Assembly: GCF_000001735.4 (NCBI RefSeq)
Contig: NC_003075.7
Span: forward strand, 5,891,001-5,955,000
Origin: Arabidopsis thaliana
Lineage: Eukaryota > Streptophyta > Magnoliopsida > Brassicales > Brassicaceae
Direction: 5' to 3'
Length of the DNA: 64,000 nucleotides
In this document: positions 33,640 through 46,242 of the stretch, one piece after another
Layout of the letters: the number at the start of each line of letters is the position of its first letter
Numbering within the stretch: position 1 is the first letter of the stretch
The notes under the pieces: generated by a model
Seen by the model: only the letters and a program-made list of their open reading frames with translations
The model's database searches: none
Told to the model about the DNA's origin: nothing
Position numbers and translations under genes: made by a program

Positions 33640-33775
33640 TCTTAGATGCTCTCGAAAACTGCGACGTTCGACAAAGTGGCAAGCTTAAGTTGTCTAGTAA
33701 GCCATTGTCCAAGTTTGAGGCTGACACCAACTTGAAGGGGGCATACTAGGAGAGAGTGATAAGAAAAGTTTTGAG
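33640..33775 (+). mobile_element. Copia pol 3'-end remnant with polypurine tract
   Basis: Plus-strand frame reads NCDVRQSGKLKLSSKPLSKF then EADTNLKGAY and a stop. It is followed by TTGAAGGGGGCATACTAGG, which resembles a retrotransposon polypurine tract and the start of an LTR. Only about 130 bp is recognisable. Weak, because no RNase H motif is present. Confidence 0.35.
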
Positions 33776-34014
33776 TATTTGTCTACTGAATTTCAAGCTT
33801 ACTGATGAACATTGGCAAGCTAAATTTAAATAACTAAATTTTACAATTTTGGTTCTTCAAACTTTAGAGAAGAAAAGAATCCAACGGTCAGGTTCAACTC
33901 CAACCCGTCTGTTTCAATCATCTATTTTGACCGCTTATTGTAGCTGCCTGTAACAGTTCAAACCCAGCCACTGTCAACAATCAAAGCCAAGTTTGTTTCC
34001 AAAGATGGACACAG

Positions 34015-36543
34015 CTAAGTAGTCTTTTTTGTCCTCTTCCAATTGTTGGTTCTAAGAAGTCGGTTAAGCGAGAACGCTTCTCCTTGACCATCGTTAAGCG
34101 ACCGCAGTTCCAGACAGCAAGCTGTTAGTTGTCGGAGAAGTGTCTCTAGATGAGAATGCGATTGATTTTTGCCCTTTGGTTTTGTAGATAAAATCGCAGC
34201 ATTCACTGTGTCTGCCACTACTTCCCTTTGAGTCTCTTCTAGGAAATACCCTACATTCGATTCTTCGGGGCGTTCGTACACTAGCAAAGCAAAGCAGTCC
34301 TGAAATAGATAACAAGATGCTCGAATCTCTTGTCTTTGAAACCACTAAATATTGAAAAAAATTCCAAAACACCACCACTAGTTTAAGGTTGCAGAACCAT
34401 CATTACCTCTAAAATGTCTTGGAATGTAGTTAAACCAATGAATTTGGCTAATTCCATTCGTCCATATTTCACAGCCTCTTCTAGTGCTCCAATCTAAGTA
34501 TGTCACATTTTAGTATTTATTTACTTAGAGAGAGGTCAGTCTAACCGCAGTGGATCTGATTAATATATAAGGAATGAAGAGCATACCCGTACTAATTCAA
34601 TGAACTTTTGACAGTGAAGGAGGAAGCATACTTCTGATTTATCGTTCTGCAGATTATACAATTGAGGTAAGAGTTCATATTTTCAATGTAACAATATGAA
34701 TCAACTGATATGATTAGTTCCTCAATCCACCTGTACAAGTTGGGGATAGCTATCTCGGAGTTTCGCAAGAGCAGCATCGATCTCACCCTTCCGTATAAGC
34801 TTTACCAACCGACGTATGGATCAGTTCAATACTTAACGAAAGAGATGTAGTAGTAGTAACGAGCAAGATAGCAGTCTAATTCAATACCTGTCTAAGAATT
34901 TTTCTCTCATGCAATGCATATGATGTATCATCAATACCATTTTCTTGAGCTCCATTGATAGGAGGAAGTGTACTGTTAGTAGCCAAGTCTAAAGCATGAT
35001 GAGTCTCTTCATACCCATAATGAAGCAAATAGTTCTTTACAAGCCTGATGATCAAAAAAAACCAGAAGCTTCTTAGCTACGCAGAAATTTTATTACCAAT
35101 GCAATAAAAGAATAGAAGAAAAAACTTCACCTCAGTAACTACAGAACAAGAGTGTACTCACCCAAGACTCATGTTCGATGGTATGGATATCTTTTCGATT
35201 GCTATTTGTTGCTTATTCCTCTCCGATGATTCATATCCCTAACACAACAGAAAAAAAGAGGAACAGCTAAATCATACGTAATCACTCCTGTAACCTTAAC
35301 CTCAAACAAACCTAAGGCAGAAAGAGAAGCACAAGTAAACACATATTACTCTCTACCTCAACTTTCTACACATATTACACATACAATTCTTAATCGTAGA
35401 GTCTAAGAGAAGATGTTTAATCACTGTATTTTTTTACAGTGAATCATCTGCCACATTATATGTTTGTACCATATCAAAAAGATGCATATGTTTCTTTACT
35501 ATACGATAGTTATACTTCGGACTATCCCATCGATAAATTACACAAGCTAAGAGCTAGAAACTCCACTAGTATACCAAAAATATTCAAGGATCTTACCTTA
35601 AAATCAAAGGCAAACTTCTCCTGCCCGAAGTTGACTGTAACCCTACCAAGATTCAGAACATCAAACAAAGAACATATTCAAGCACTTGAAAAATAGTTCA
35701 CGCTGACATCATATTAAGAAACAAAGAGAGCATACTCTTCGTTTTGGCTATGTACAGCTACAGTAGGGAATAGAGGACCCTTGATGTACTTGGAGACTGT
35801 CCCTACCAGAGTTCCATTTACACTGGCATCTCATAACAAAGATATGTCAGAACTGTAACATGAAAATGAATTGACTCTTGAACTCTTAGATACTCACGTG
35901 AAAAAGAATTCCTGCGAATCATAGTTTATACCACCACCAACAGTATCACCAGTTGTATAAGTCGGACCAAAAGCTTCACCTTGACGTTTTCCTAGATATA
36001 TAAGCCCATCTTCACCATGATAACCACAAGTGTTGAGTTCCCATCTAACCATTACATAAGAAATATCACAAAACTATCAATTTGAATGCTCAGCAACAAT
36101 GATATAGAAACAAAATCCAACACTTTCGTATGTTCTGATCCTAACCAAACATAAATAAAACTCACACAATTGAACCAAATCCTGAACCTAATCAAACTTA
36201 AAACAACTAAACAAAAATAAGAGATCTTTAAGAACCTAATCAAATCTAAACAAAACTCAATATCATACCCAGGATGTCTCGCGATTCTGAAACTATTAGT
36301 AGTGAAACCAATGGAGACACGTCCTTTAACACCAGCATCTTTAACATAAATCTCGAAGTAATAAGCGAAACGTTTACACGGAGCAGGTTTATTAGCTTGA
36401 ACAACGCCGACATCGTGACCGTGTTGAGAAACGCCAGTGTATTTGAGAGATAGCTTATCGGGAGAGATAACTACAAAACCGCTTAAACCGGTGATCGTGT
36501 TTAACTCCGTCGGTGATTCTTCTTCTTCTTCGTTATCTTCCAT
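34015..36543 (-). CDS. RanBPM-like SPRY/LisH/CTLH/CRA protein (SPRY-2)
   Basis: Ten exons on the minus strand: 36543-36269, 36044-35898, 35822-35736, 35642-35597, 35238-35162, 35044-34888, 34799-34731, 34646-34587, 34493-34407 and 34299-34015. They join to 429 residues without a stop. It starts MEDNEEEEESPTELN; an in-frame ATG 18 codons upstream is possible. SPRY is at about 30-190 (YYFEIYVKDAGVKGRVSIGF, TGDTVGGGINYDSQEFFFT), LisH about 211-245 (LVKNYLLHYGYEETHHAL), then CTLH and CRA. It is a paralogue of SPRY-1 with matching exon phases, but it has one extra intron (35643-35735) inside the third SPRY-1 exon. The C-terminus is extended by about 30 residues past the CRA domain. Likely At4g09340. 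Same proposed role in a CTLH/GID E3 ligase. Confidence 0.87.
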
Positions 36544-36603
36544 TGTATGTGGTTTTGCAGAGTGATGAAATTTGTGAATGAAGTTGGATTTGTTCATTCA
36601 AAT

Positions 36604-37342
36604 CGCAGAGAAGATAATTGAAACCCTAGAATTTTGCTGATTGGTGATTGATTATAGAGAAACAAAATTGTTGAGCGAATATTTTTTATTTTTTTCAAAT
36701 GATCTCTTACAAAACCATGTGATTTCGGTTCGGTTTTTATTTGAATTATTCGGTTTTTAAAAATTTGGTTTCTTAGTACTGGTATCCAAATTATGGATGG
36801 TTTAGTATGGTTTTATTTTGGTTCGGTATTGAATGTTTATCTACAATATCCTTAATTTTTAAAGAAATTTCGGTTTTAAACCATTTTTCTTTGTTTGATT
36901 TGATTTTGGATCGACTTTTCAAATCAAGTATCTCGATTCATTTACGGTCGGTTTATTGGCAACAACTTAACATTAAAAAAAGCTAAGAGTTCAAATGGTT
37001 ACGCGGTTAGGACGGACAAATCTATCAACGGTTTAGACTGCTTTTTGTTTAGGAAAATTGCACAATCTATACTTGGAAGAGTTGTTATTTAAGTGTCCAA
37101 AAAAATCACTGTTTGACTAATATTGTACATGTGGAAATTGCGTATGTACCCCTAGGAAAATCTTTTTATACTGTATGAATATATTGTGTCAGATTATTAT
37201 TATTCTTTGCATGTAGTCTTTTTTCTTTTTTGCTATTTATTTATTGATTTTTAGGGAAACCAGTCGTCATCGTCATTTCTCTTTCTAAATGGAAAGTTGT
37301 ATCCCTTCTTTCCCTTATTAAAACACAGTCCAAAAGATAAAA
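36604..37342. other. AT-rich intergenic DNA, nothing recognised
   Basis: The start serves as promoter and leader of SPRY-2 on the minus strand. The remainder has many GGTTCGGTTTT-type simple runs common in Arabidopsis intergenic DNA. I see no gene or mobile element with ends. Confidence 0.5.
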
Positions 37343-37812
37343 GTTAATGTAACATTTGTATTAGGTGCTAACTCTAATTCATAACAAAAGTGAAACTATC
37401 TCAAATCACCATAAACTTATGATATTAGCCGGTAATCCAAGTATTAACATACCAGTTTGTATTAGGTGGTAACTTTGATGCAAAACTTATGAATTCAAAT
37501 TTTTAATACCTCTAAGGGTATTATCACTATATGTAAACAGGTATTAGCCGTTAACAAAATGTTAACGTAACAGTTGTATTAGGTGCTAACTCTAATTCAT
37601 AACAAAAGTGAAACTATCTGTAATCACAAGGAACTTATGATATTAGCCGATAACCCAAGTATTAACATATCAGTTTGTATAAGGTAGTAACTCTGATGCA
37701 AAACTTATGAGGGTATTATCACTATATGTAAACAAATATTAGCCGTTAACAAAAAGTTAACGTAACATTTATATTAGGTGCTAACTCTAATTCATAACAA
37801 AAGTGAAACCAT
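37343..37812 (+). repeat. Tandem repeat of about 200 bp, 2.3 units
   Basis: The phrase TATTAGGTGCTAACTCTAAT followed by TCATAACAAAAGTGAAACTA starts at about 37345, 37563 and 37757. Each unit also contains ATTAGCCGGTAA or ATTAGCCGTTAAC. The second unit has lost about 20 bp. Noncoding. Confidence 0.85.
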
Positions 37813-38160
37813 CTGTTCAAACCCTCCTAGTCCAAAAACAGTCTCATCCTTCCATCTTGAACCGTCAAAAAAACTTTTCCTCGTCGCTTACTTACCGCCC
37901 TGCAACACATTAATTTTTTGATTAGCAGTCATTTTCCTTTTTTATCAGATAACATTTACTTTATCGACTCTACTTTCTTCATACACCATCAACAAATGTA
38001 ATATGTAAACATTTTTTTACCCTGCTAATTCGTATATTATCATGATATTTTCAAAATTATCGATAATCCAAAGTTATCAGCGACATCTTCTTTCCTGTTT
38101 TCAAAACCATGGTAAAAGTTTTGTTATCGACTGTTTTTTTCAAAAAAATGATAAGGAGCT

Positions 38161-38188
38161 ATATATATATATATATATATATATATAG
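38161..38188. repeat. (TA)n microsatellite
   Basis: About 14 uninterrupted TA dinucleotides. The DNA from 37813 to 39340 around it is AT-rich and shows no gene. Confidence 0.9.
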
Positions 38189-39309
38189 GTACACACCTAA
38201 GACTTAAATGCTTTGTGTCTCTTTCTTATAGGTACAATATATCTCGCGGAAGAAGGCTACTGATTCTTTGTTTGTATAGGGGCAATTATGTCATATTTAA
38301 TTTACAAGAAAATTTCCACCTAAATAACTAAATGATATGTGTAGATCCTTAATTATATATTCTTCCATGTATAGATATTTCATTCACCCTTTTGTTTATC
38401 ATTCATAAACTATAATCCGCAGTAGTGCGAATTAAAAAAAAAAAAAGTTTGCGGTGTACTAACTACAGATAACTTTTACGTAGAATTTTTTTTATCCGCA
38501 TGCGATTTATCGTCCGCTCTAAAAATAAAGTGGTTTTGTCTGTTAGCGATTTAGTGTGCTTTTTTCATTGCATCCATTGAAACCAAAATAGAATACAATA
38601 GACTAAGGCCTTGAATGTTTTGTAGATTTTGTAAGAGTTTTTAGATTTTGTTTTTCAAAAACTTATTTTTATACCAATCAAGATTATAAAATTTTGGTTT
38701 CCCTACAATTTAGAAAAACTATTTTGTTGTAGTTTTTGATTCATGATTTTAATTTTATAGTTTTCCTAAAACTTAGGGAATCTAGTTTTTACTCCATCAA
38801 CGTTATTTTTCTCAAAAACTAAAAACCAATTTTTTGGGGTTTTTAAAACAAAAATATAATAACAAAAATCTAAAACTAAAATCTAAAATCTAGAAACTAA
38901 AATCTAAATCCAAAAACTGAATCGAAAATCAGCATCCATTCAGGGTCTAAACCAAAAATAAATCATCGAATCATAAATAATTTTTAGTTTTGATGGATTT
39001 TTGAGAAAAAAAATATTTAAAAATATTATTAATCTTGAATTTTACAAAAGAAACTTGAAGTCTAAAAATATTATTAATCTTGTAAGGACTGTCAAATGCT
39101 TTTAAAGTCTTAACAGTCCAATGTCAATCACCCCCTAAATAAATACTAGTGGTCATAGAAGTAGGAACCACTTTCCCCTATCTCCATTTTTGTATGAATC
39201 CATGATTCCATATTCACGTCCATGTTGTATACCCTATTTAAGTATAAAAATAAGAAGATAATCACATAATTTTTCTACCAAAAGACTATTGTTCTTATCA
39301 ATTTCCATA

Positions 39310-39540
39310 TCCTTGTTTTTCATTTTGTATCAGAACAAAAATTCGTACAATGACTACGAATAACAAGGACACACTTGATCAACTTAAAGTAAGCTTTGAC
39401 GACGTCCAAGAGAAGCTCGTGAAGATGCATGTAGAAGTAGAAGTCAATGAGAAATTTGCTCACATTGAAGCCTCGCTAAAACAGTTCATTGAGACAATGA
39501 CAACACAAGCCATGTTCCAAATCAAAATGTGATCGACGAC
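39310..39540 (+). mobile_element. Retroelement gag-start remnant
   Basis: TTTTGTATCAGAACAAAAATTC resembles a primer-binding site and leader. 20 bp on, an ATG opens a 60-residue frame with a coiled-coil look (LDQLKVSFDDVQEKLVKMH, HIEASLKQFIETM). This is the style of a Gypsy gag N-terminus, but no further gag-pol follows, so it is at most a fragment. Alternative: a chance frame. Confidence 0.35.
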
Positions 39541-39950
39541 ATTTAGTACTTAACCGTTGACGTCTCAATTTGGGTTTCCAGTGAAAGGCTTATAGTGCTT
39601 AGTGTGCAGACAATTTTGGCTTCTTCACGTGCTATCACCCTTCATTTACTCAAACTAGTCTGAAAGAACAACAAAATCCTTTATCACTTCATCTAGTTCT
39701 ATTAGCTTATGTGCGTTTGTTATGCGGATGGACTGAAGTTTGCTTGATAAATTATGCTTCATGTTTTTCTTTTGTCATGGGACCATTTATAGTCTTTTGA
39801 TTATACTCTTAAACTGTTTTCATTTTTAGTGAAATATTTACATCTTAGGAAAAAAAGAAAAAAAAACGTAGTCAAAATGTGCATCGAACAGTTCTAAGGA
39901 ACACGTCTAAGGAGGATTGAGTCAGGTGCTACATATATATAAGACTTGAT

Positions 39951-40005
39951 AAAAGGGTATTGTTGCAAAAGGTAGTGAAAAAAGGGTAGTTTTGCAAATC
40001 TCCCT
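39951..40005 (-). mobile_element. Terminal fragment of the fold-back family
   Basis: AAAAGGGTATTGTTGCAAAA followed by GGGTAGTTTTGCAAATCTCCC repeats the right end of the element at 43888-45349 and the inverse of the left end at 18611. Confidence 0.65.
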
Positions 40006-40316
40006 AGTTTTTATTCCTACTATACTTCCCAAACTAGTGAATTCCGCATTAGTTATCAAAACTACTATTTTGTTCGCTTTGTTTTATATAAATGAGACTA
40101 TTTGGATTAGCTAGGTAAGCATAACAAAATATAGCTCTAAAACAATGTTTGGATAGCTTAGAAAAAATCCAAAAATAACACACACACAAAAAAGGTGAGG
40201 AACAGAACCACTAGACCACTTTATTTTAGTTCAAATGATCTTATAATCTGTAATTGTTAATCTTCCATCTACATATAAACTATATGAATTTTCCAAGTAT
40301 ATACAAAGCTCCTTAC

Positions 40317-41152
40317 CTAGTAAGAAGGATCTTTGAAAACAATCACAAAAGCTATACAACAAACAGCGAATAATACGATCAAAATATCGAACGTGAGAGC
40401 AGTCATTGCTTGATCACTAAGCTCCATGTTTCTTCCACCTAACCGGTCAACCATATCAGGTATTGATTCATAGCCCCTAAAATCTTGCTCTTTCGGATCC
40501 TCTAGCTTCATTCTCATTTTCTCAGCTTGACGACTCGCAACTTCTTGAGCCAGTGTCCAGTCATAAAACCTCCGAGTCTCTTCATCGCTCAAAACATTGT
40601 ACACTTCTCTTAATTTCATGAACTTTTCTGAAGCTGTTTTAAGTGGTAGTGAAGTTGTATCTGGATGATACTCTTTAGATAATCTCCGGTACGCAGATTT
40701 TATCTCTTCTAGATCAGCATCCGTTGAAACACCTAAGAATCTGAAAATGATTATTGTTACATGTTACAATACATATTGAAAAATAAAAATAAAAAGATAT
40801 GTAATGAGAATGTTTGTTTTGCTCACTGGTAATGAGAATCAAAAGAGTCTTTGATTAGTTCTGCAAATTTTTCGTCACTAAGGAGATTGGTTTTGTCCTC
40901 ATCAACCGATTTGGCCGGGTCGGATCTTCCTCCGATCCAGCCTTCGTCCGGGCTTTCCCAGTGGATTCTTGTGTCTACTCCTGGAGATGGTTTTGACGGT
41001 TTAGTCGGGCCTTGTGACGCGTATATACGCGTCACTCTTCTTGCTGTTATCCTTCTAAATGCTTTCGTGTCATCCGTGAAATGCGCGCCGTTTTGGATTT
41101 TGGGTAGGATAATGCATGAGGTTCGTGCATAGGTAGAAGTTGCATAAGCCAT
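40317..41152 (-). CDS. ndhT: Chloroplast NDH complex J-domain protein NdhT/CRRJ
   Basis: Two exons, 41152-40827 and 40740-40317, join to 249 residues, the length I recall for Arabidopsis CRRJ/NdhT (At4g09350). The first 45 or so residues are rich in Ser, Thr and Arg with few acids (MAYATSTYARTSCIILPKIQ), as in a chloroplast transit peptide. A J domain occupies about 109-175 with the HPD triad at 134-136 (SKEYHPDTT). A single membrane segment lies near 222-245 (LTFDILIVLFAVCCIAFVIV). NdhT is a subunit of the ferredoxin-binding subcomplex of the thylakoid NADH dehydrogenase-like complex in cyclic electron flow around photosystem I. No close neighbour of related function is present. Confidence 0.93.
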
Positions 41153-41199
41153 GGCTCTGTGTTGAAGATGGTTTGTTCTTTTTTTTTCTGCCCTTCATG

Positions 41200-42660
41200 T
41201 TTTTGGTTTCTCTTACCGCAGAAACTTGTTCCAGAACCTCATGATATGTGTGGTGTAGATTTTCTTTATATCTTTTGTTGTCCTATCTAGTGTCCATAGG
41301 AACAAAAAATTTAAATAATTAAATGTCAACAAAAAAAAAGTATGAAACGTAAAGATATAAGAGACAAAACGTTGAGAAGAGAGGGGCAATGAGAGGAAGA
41401 AATAATGTAGAGATAAATGATTTCTTTCTTTGGAAGCGATGTCTAAATATGTTATGCAACAAATGTGTGCGTTTGTAATATATATAGGGTAAAAATAGAC
41501 AATTGTATCATAATTAGGATATGACCCGCGATATACCGTAAATTAAATTTATTTATTTATTTTTCTTTATCACAAAATATAATTTGTTGTTTGTTGTTGT
41601 TTGTGATGATTAATAATTATCGATAAGGTTGTGTATGTTTTTTATTGAGTCACAATTATGATATTAATAAGTCTAATATATGTTATTTTATCTTTTAGGA
41701 TTTGACTTGTGATAGACCATACCACGGGATAATATTTTATTTTATTCATAATTTGTTATAAAAAAATTATTTAATATAAACTTTTGGTGTTTTCAAATTT
41801 AATCCATGGAACATATGTAGTTTAGTAACTTTATATTAAAATTACACATTTAAATGTATCAAAGAAGAATAACATTTAGAGGTGTCAAAGAAGATTAACA
41901 CTTATACTAAAATGTTGATTTTATTTATTTTTTTGTAACTAAAAATTTGAAATTAAAATTGTATTTGTTATGTTATTATTGTTTGTTTTGTTTACTATTG
42001 TATAGTTGTAATTTGATTGTTAATTCTAGGAGTACACCCGTGGTATCCAAATTTTTCCCATCTAAACTCATAGCACCATATAATCTCGTCTCATCCAAAC
42101 CCGTCCTACCATGTAAACTCGTCTCCTGTAAACCCGTCCCGCCATATAAATCCGTCCCGTGATAACTAAAAATCAAATTGTTCTTTTTCTTTTTAATAAT
42201 ATTTTTATTTAATATACTTCGAGTCGGTTTACAATTTCAATTTAAAAAGAAAAATTGTATAATATATTGAAATTTTAACAATTTCAATCTAATAAGAATC
42301 AATATCGGATCGTTTCGAAGATTTTATATCGAATTCTTTGAACAAAAAATAACACAATTTCTTGTTAAATATTTTGTATCTTTTAAATTAATGTATTTCC
42401 TATTTGTATATTTTATATTCAATATATTTGGTTTTGATATAAATTAGAAAATCCGTTTAAATAATTATTAAAATTTGAATCCCGAAGATATTTATGTGAT
42501 TTTTTATAATTTAAAGATTGTTGTTGAGATTTTTTAGTGTCTATTTTTTGTTGCATTTATTTGTTTGCAAGGTCTATCATAATTAAGGTGAAGTTACAAA
42601 AAGATCTGTAAAGTATAATATCGTTCACATATTGATTATAGAATTATTTAGATTATTTTT
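41200..42660. other. AT-rich intergenic DNA with a CCCGTCC-rich patch
   Basis: Promoter and leader of NdhT at the left. At 42040-42165 a patch repeats AAACTCGTCTC, AAACCCGTCC and AAATCCGTCCCG; this is similar to terminal or subterminal repeats of some Arabidopsis DNA transposons, but I cannot define ends. The rest shows no gene. Confidence 0.4.
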
Positions 42661-42665
42661 AAAAA

Positions 42666-43847
42666 GGAAAAAATTACAACATATGCCATATTTTTTCCAA
42701 TCCTTATGCAATCTGCCATAATTTGCTGGGCCTTACAACTCATGTCATATTTCATACTGAAATATCGATTTTGTCCCTCTCCATTTCTTCTCTATTTTAT
42801 CTCTCCTTCCTTGAAATCTGTGCGCTTTAACCATATATTATTATCTTCCCGAAGATGAAGCGCTTTTGTCACTCTCTCACTTTCTTTGACAACCTGCACA
42901 GATTCTTTACATGTAACTTTCAATTAAATTTGTCTCTCAATTTTATTCATCACAATATTTCTGTTGTATCTAGATCTTGTCCTTGATTTCATCATTTTTT
43001 ACCATCTATTTTGGTCCACAGATTAGTTGAGCATTATTGTTTTCACCGACACGATTTTTTTTTCTTCTATTGTAAAACAACAAAAATATTCAGTTATTAC
43101 ATATTATCTTGTCTATCATTCGATCTGACTTTGTCCCCGATCCAATTCTATTACTCATTCGATATGAACTTGTCCCGATATAACATATTATTAAAATATG
43201 TTAACGTGTAGGTGAAGACAATAACGCTCAACTAATCTGTGGATCAAAATAGATCGCAAAAATTTAAATAAAATTCAAAATTATTAAATGAGAACAATTG
43301 CATATAAGATGTAGGATTCATAATAATAGAGCAAGATGGTGAAATCGAGGACAAAACGTAGATGCAAAAGAGAATTTCTATTCGAGGACAAGATCTGAAG
43401 ACTAAAACAAAAGTCTTGCTCCAATTGTTCTCCGCTAATAGGTAATCATGTCTCCTAACGCATTATATATTACGTTGTCCCCCGCTATCAGGTAATCATG
43501 TCTCCTAATGTATTATATATTACGTTGTCCCCCGCAGAATTTTGGATAACCAATTTGTTTAAATAAGTCATTTTTAAATACCCAATAACAACAGTAGAAG
43601 CCAGTTGTTCTCCACTATTTTGTCCCCTAATTCTTTATTCTTCCAGCATGATTTTTCGTCTTGTATCATTACATCAGCCAAAAGCTGTTATGTCACCATC
43701 TTCGTCAGAGCGCTGACCCACCTTAAGGATAATTTCGTCCACTGAATTCCACGTGCAGCAAAATGTGGCATGAGTTGGAAGGAGTTACAGAATATGGCAG
43801 GGATTGAAAGAAATAGAGTGGAATATGGCAGATTTTGCAAGATTTCC
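42666..43847. mobile_element. Nonautonomous Mutator-like element, 1.18 kb
   Basis: Left end GGAAAAAATTACAACATATG and right end (complement) GGAAATCTTGCAAAATCTG are imperfect inverted repeats that continue over about 100 bp with repeated TGCCATAT words. Flanks TTTTAAAAA and TTTTAAAAT are an 8-of-9 target duplication. A second inverted pair lies inside (ATTAGTTGAGCATTATTG near 43022 against CAATAACGCTCAACTAAT near 43225). No transposase. Confidence 0.7.
43425..43540 (+). repeat. Two 58-bp tandem units inside the Mutator-like element
   Basis: CGCTAATAGGTAATCATGTC and CGCTATCAGGTAATCATGTC each begin a unit running through CATTATATATTACGTTGTCC or its variant. Noncoding. Confidence 0.8.
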
Positions 43848-43887
43848 TTTTAAAATTATTTTGTAATTATATGTTTAATTGAAGAAA

Positions 43888-45349
43888 GATTCTTTTTTTT
43901 TTCATGATGCCCTTTTTCAACTCTATCCTTTTATTTTATCCATTTTCATTTCTACCCTCTTTAAATTTTTAATGACCATTTTACCCTTATTTGGAAATTA
44001 TTTTAGGTTAACAAAATGGAATCTTAATATTTTTTCGCCTAAAATATTCCAAAACAAATTTTCCGCCAAAATTTTCCCGTCAAAAACATTTTCCGCCAAA
44101 AGTTTTCGGAAAAAAAATTTCCCGCCAAAATTATTTTTTCAAAAAAAATGATCCCACAAAAATTTTTTTGGGAGGGAAATAGATTTACAAGGGATTTTAA
44201 AAGATTTACAGGGGATTTTAAAATGGTTTTAAAATATGTACTAGGAATTTAAAAAGGAAAATTTACAAGGGAATTTAAAAGGTTTTTAAAAGTTTTACAA
44301 GAGATTTTAAAAGGGTTTTAAAAGATTTACAAAGGATTTTAAAAGGGTTTTAAAAGATTTACAAGGGATTTTAAAGGGATTTAAAAGATTTACAAAAGTT
44401 TTTTAAAGATTTTTAAAGGTTTAAAACTGTTTTAAAAGGATTTTAAAATATTTACAAGGAATTTTAAAAGGTTTTTAAAAGATTTACAAGGGATTTTAAA
44501 GGGCTTTAAAAGATTTACAAAAGTTTATAAAAGATTTTTAAAGGTTTAAAATTGTTTTTAAAGGATTTTAAAATAATTACAAGGGATTTAAAAAGGGTTT
44601 TAAAATATTTACAAGGGATTTTAAAGGGCTTTAAAAGATTTACAAAGGTTTTTTAATGATTTTTAAAGGGTTTAAAAGTGTTTTGAAAGATTTACAAAGG
44701 ATTTGAGATAGTGAAATTGATTTGGGGATTTAGGGTTTAAATTTGTTTCAACAGACAAAACGACGTCGTTTGTCTTTGCAATAAACGACATTGTTTTGTT
44801 CTAACAGAGCAGATAGACGGAACATTAACGTCGTAAAAAATTATGTTAACCTATTTAATGGGAAGTCAACAAAAACTTTGTCATTTATTTATAAAGTCAA
44901 CAAAAACTTTACGATTTATTTGTTTTCTCTGAAGTTTAAGATTAAATCGTCCCAAATTTGAAAGTTGGTGATTTTTTTGACATTTTTCCCTTTTAAAATC
45001 CCTTGTTAATCTTTTATAACCCTTTTAAAATCCCTTGTAAATCTATTTTCCGCCAAAAAAAATTTACAAGGATTTTTAAAAGCATTTTTTCGGTTGAGGA
45101 AAAATTTGTTACGAAAAAAAATTTGGCGGGAAATTTTTTTTTTGGCAGGAAAAAATTTTGGCGTAATTTTCTTTTTGCCGGAAAAAATAAATTTTGGCGG
45201 GAAATTTTCAGTTTCCAATTACATGTTCCTATTGGATGAATGTAATTTGGTCATTTTATTCAAGGGAAAGAGTATTTTTAAAAATGGACAACATAAAAGG
45301 GTATTGTTGAAAAAAGGTAGTAAAAAAAGGGTAGTTTTGCAAATCTCCC
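43888..45349 (-). mobile_element. Fold-back element, second member
   Basis: Same family as 18611-19682 in the opposite orientation. It starts GATTCTTTTTTTTTTCATGA and ends TAGTTTTGCAAATCTCCC. A long array of GATTTACAAGGGATTTTAAA runs from 44180 to 44700, and a short inverse array is at 44990-45055. The loop between (44705-44985) is unrelated and carries ACGACGTCGTTTGTC. No target duplication was found. Confidence 0.7.
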
Positions 45350-46225
45350 TAAAAAGTTTGGAAAATTATAATATTCAACTTTTGATAAAAAGTTTAACTA
45401 TTTATAATTTTTGAAACTTTGTAAAGTTTCTATTTTTTAAAATAAAGAACCCGAGTAAAGCGGATAACCACTTTAATTTTGGATGCCTGATAAATCAAGC
45501 TTCCTGCTTATTCTTAACCGGAATCATTTTGGTCCTTTTTATAGTATGGCTATGAACCAATGTCCAATTTTTTAAGCAATGTGGGACATTGTACACATAT
45601 TATTTCTTCATCGATTGAATAATATATGTCCGTTTAAAAAAATTTGAATTACATAATATACAGAAAATATAATATTTTATTATCTATTTATATTTTATAT
45701 AAATTCAAAATAAATTAAATATAAGATCATATAAATTTGAAAGAAAAATCATATATTTATGTTTAAATTAGGTAAAGATTTAGAAGGGAATTAGTTAATG
45801 TAAATAACAAATATGGTTAGTTTAGAGATATTATATATATTAAATTTGTTAATTAAATTAATTTCGTATTCAATTATTTTTTTGGTAGAAAATGGTAATA
45901 AAAACCAATTATGGAAGATCCGATTGAAGATTTTTGAGTCAAAATCAAATAAAATTTTTGACCCAATTGAATTCCTTAAAATGTACTTCAAAAATGTTAA
46001 GTATATGTTCAAGAACGCGGTTTAAGCTACCGTTTAAATGTTGCTATGTGTATACACAGTGTATTTAAAACACCTAGATTTTACTCGAACCAGTGTTATT
46101 AGGTGGAGAGTTAAATTTGGTGAATTATGTAGCCATTAGGGCCGGATAGACGGATTTAATTGTGATAATGTTTTTCTAATTTTTGAGAACCTTTAAATTG
46201 ATTAGAAAAAAACTGAAAATTTCAA
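45350..46225. other. AT-rich intergenic DNA
   Basis: Very AT-rich with many short chance frames on both strands. I see no codon structure, repeat or element end. Confidence 0.5.
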
Positions 46226-46242
46226 GGTATTTCTGTTATGTT

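Noticed and set aside
41947..42176. Frames over the CCCGTCC patch
   Set aside because: Open on both strands because of the simple repeat; no domain and no conservation evidence.
43879..45414. Several Lys/Phe-rich frames on both strands
   Set aside because: Products of AAATTT-type repeats in the second fold-back element.
45791..46025. Overlapping 70-codon frames on both strands
   Set aside because: AT-rich chance frames rich in Ile, Asn and Lys with no domain.
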